A stretch of DNA of 6,094 nucleotides, from contig JAADDC010000055.1 in NCBI GenBank assembly GCA_013154145.1, positions 1 to 6,094 of the forward strand, in the 5' to 3' direction. The translations under genes were made by a program, and so were the position numbers. The notes beneath the pieces are model-generated. The model worked only from the letters and a program-made list of their open reading frames with translations, did no database searches and was not told the origin of the DNA. This stretch comes from Candidatus Iainarchaeum sp. (GTDB lineage: Archaea > Iainarchaeota > Iainarchaeia > JAADDC01). Of this stretch, positions 5,101 to 6,094 are shown piece by piece. The stretch's first letter is position 1. The number at the start of each line of letters is the position of its first letter.

Positions 5101-6094
5101 ATGATCCGGCAGCTGGCCCTCATGAACTGGCGCTCCCACGGGGAGAAGAACGGATCCTACGGCACGGTCATCGAATTTGAGGAGGGACTCAACGTCATTT
5201 ACGGCGTCAACGGCAGCGGCAAGAGCTCCGTGGCGGAGGCCATCGCCTACGCCCTCTTTGGAGAAGCCAGCTTTTCCAAGGTTCTCCGGAGCGGCAAGAA
5301 GGAGGGGAAGGTAAGGCTGCTCTTCGAGGCCGACGGCCTCTACGAGGTGATACGGACCTTCTCCCTGAGGGGAACCCTGGACGCCGAGCTCTTCAGGCTC
5401 GAGGGGAACAGGAAGAGGCCTCTCGTTCTCCAGAAGTCCCGGGAGGTGACGCGCAAGGTCGAGGAGATCCTCGGGATAAGCAAGGAGCTCTTCTTCAGGG
5501 GGGTTTACGGGGCCCAAAATCGCATACTGGAGCTCTTTGAAAAGAGGGGGCTGGCCCGGGCTGAGATCTTCGACGAGATCCTTGGCCTCAGGGAACTGAA
5601 TGACGTGAGGAAGTTTTTGGTAAAGATCCGGAACGCCGTCGAGCGGGAGCTCAGCCTGAGGGAACCTGGGAGACTATTAAGGGAGAAGAAAGAGCTTGCA
5701 AACGAGCTCGACGCTCTCCGGGAGGAGTACCTGTTAAAGCTAAAGGGGCTGGAGAATCAAAGGGCTCTCCTCGACGAGAGGCGGTCCCTCTTGGAGGAAA
5801 AGAGGAAGGAGCTGGAGGCGCTCCAGCCAGCGGTCACGGAGGCAGAGGAACTAGAAAAAACGGCACAGTCCCTTCGCTCCTCCGCCGAGACACTGAAATC
5901 TCAGATAAAATACCCGGACGTGGAGCCCGGGCACGTGGCGGAACTCCCGCATCTGGAGGAATCCCTGGGGCACGCGGAGCTTCTCGACAGAAGGGCCCAG
6001 CTGCTGAGGGGTGAGATCCGCTCCCTGAGAGAACAGCTCCAGTCCATAGAACTCCCCGAAGGCGTGGACGTGGAAGGTATTCGAGAAAAACTGG
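5101..6094 (+). CDS. rad50: Rad50/SMC-like ATPase, 3' end cut by window edge
   Basis: The first 331 residues are visible, with no stop before the window ends. The N-terminal ABC-ATPase lobe is recognisable: the opening strand MIRQLALMNWRSH resembles the Rad50 N-x-RSH start, followed by FEEGLNVIYG, Walker A GVNGSGKSS (Lys41) and AIAYALFG. The Q-loop glutamine is Gln139 in GVYGAQNR. From about residue 190 to 285 there is a long charged helix rich in Glu, Lys, Arg and Leu, the ascending arm of the coiled coil. It is interrupted near KYPDVEPG (about 287-294) before a second helical stretch. The CxxC zinc hook, Walker B and signature motif would lie beyond the edge. Rad50 pairs with the Mre11 nuclease to tether and process DNA double-strand breaks. 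No mre11 lies upstream, so a different SMC-like or SbcC-like family member is possible. ATG 5101 retains the conserved first strand and fits a leaderless start. Confidence 0.82.
   Translation, partial: MIRQLALMNWRSHGEKNGSYGTVIEFEEGLNVIYGVNGSGKSSVAEAIAYALFGEASFSKVLRSGKKEGKVRLLFEADGLYEVIRTFSLRGTLDAELFRLEGNRKRPLVLQKSREVTRKVEEILGISKELFFRGVYGAQNRILELFEKRGLARAEIFDEILGLRELNDVRKFLVKIRNAVERELSLREPGRLLREKKELANELDALREEYLLKLKGLENQRALLDERRSLLEEKRKELEALQPAVTEAEELEKTAQSLRSSAETLKSQIKYPDVEPGHVAELPHLEESLGHAELLDRRAQLLRGEIRSLREQLQSIELPEGVDVEGIREKL

Noticed and set aside
5122..5124. Rad50-like start at the internal ATG 5122, served by TTATATAA at 5088-5095
   Set aside because: The TATA spacing to 5122 is tempting, but this start would remove the MIRQLAL strand that forms the first conserved element of the ATPase fold.
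4614..5180. Long plus-strand open frame opposite the Mut7-C gene
   Set aside because: Its translation shows no family motifs. It is the antisense shadow of a well-supported conserved gene and crosses the divergent promoter region and the Rad50-like start.

Overview
The window is GC-rich and densely coded. It reads as chromosomal DNA of a thermophilic or hyperthermophilic archaeon. The main evidence is a complete reverse gyrase, the enzyme most closely tied to life at high temperature. An archaeal elongation factor 1-beta, an archaeal two-zinc-ribbon microprotein, a UPF0282 metallo-hydrolase, archaeal TATA-type promoters and a mix of leaderless and Shine-Dalgarno-led starts agree with this. 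The species cannot be named from the sequence alone.

Layout: (1) 1-633 (+) is the C-terminal two thirds of a UPF0282 metallo-beta-lactamase-fold protein, cut by the window edge. (2) 638-4105 (+) is a full-length reverse gyrase, four bases downstream and probably in the same transcript. (3) After a TATA-like element come a 53-residue zinc-ribbon protein (4139-4300) and elongation factor 1-beta (4310-4573), apparently a two-gene unit with its own promoter. (4) 4566-5051 (-) is a Mut7-C/PIN-like putative RNase with a zinc ribbon; it converges on the elongation factor gene and overlaps its end by 8 bases. (5) A compact divergent promoter region (5052-5100) separates it from (6) a Rad50/SMC-like ATPase at 5101 (+) that runs off the right edge. 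No intergenic gap exceeds about 50 bases.

The genes cover general information processing: DNA topology (reverse gyrase), translation elongation (EF-1-beta and probably the zinc microprotein), RNA cleavage (Mut7-C protein, inferred) and DNA break repair (Rad50-like). I see no mobile element, CRISPR array, tRNA, rRNA or clear horizontal transfer signal, and no convincing new multi-gene system. The points most worth a second look are the regulatory details: a probable leaderless promoter in the short gap after reverse gyrase, a 49-base divergent promoter with a palindromic TATA element, the convergent gene overlap, and a Rad50-like gene opening its own unit without a visible mre11 upstream.
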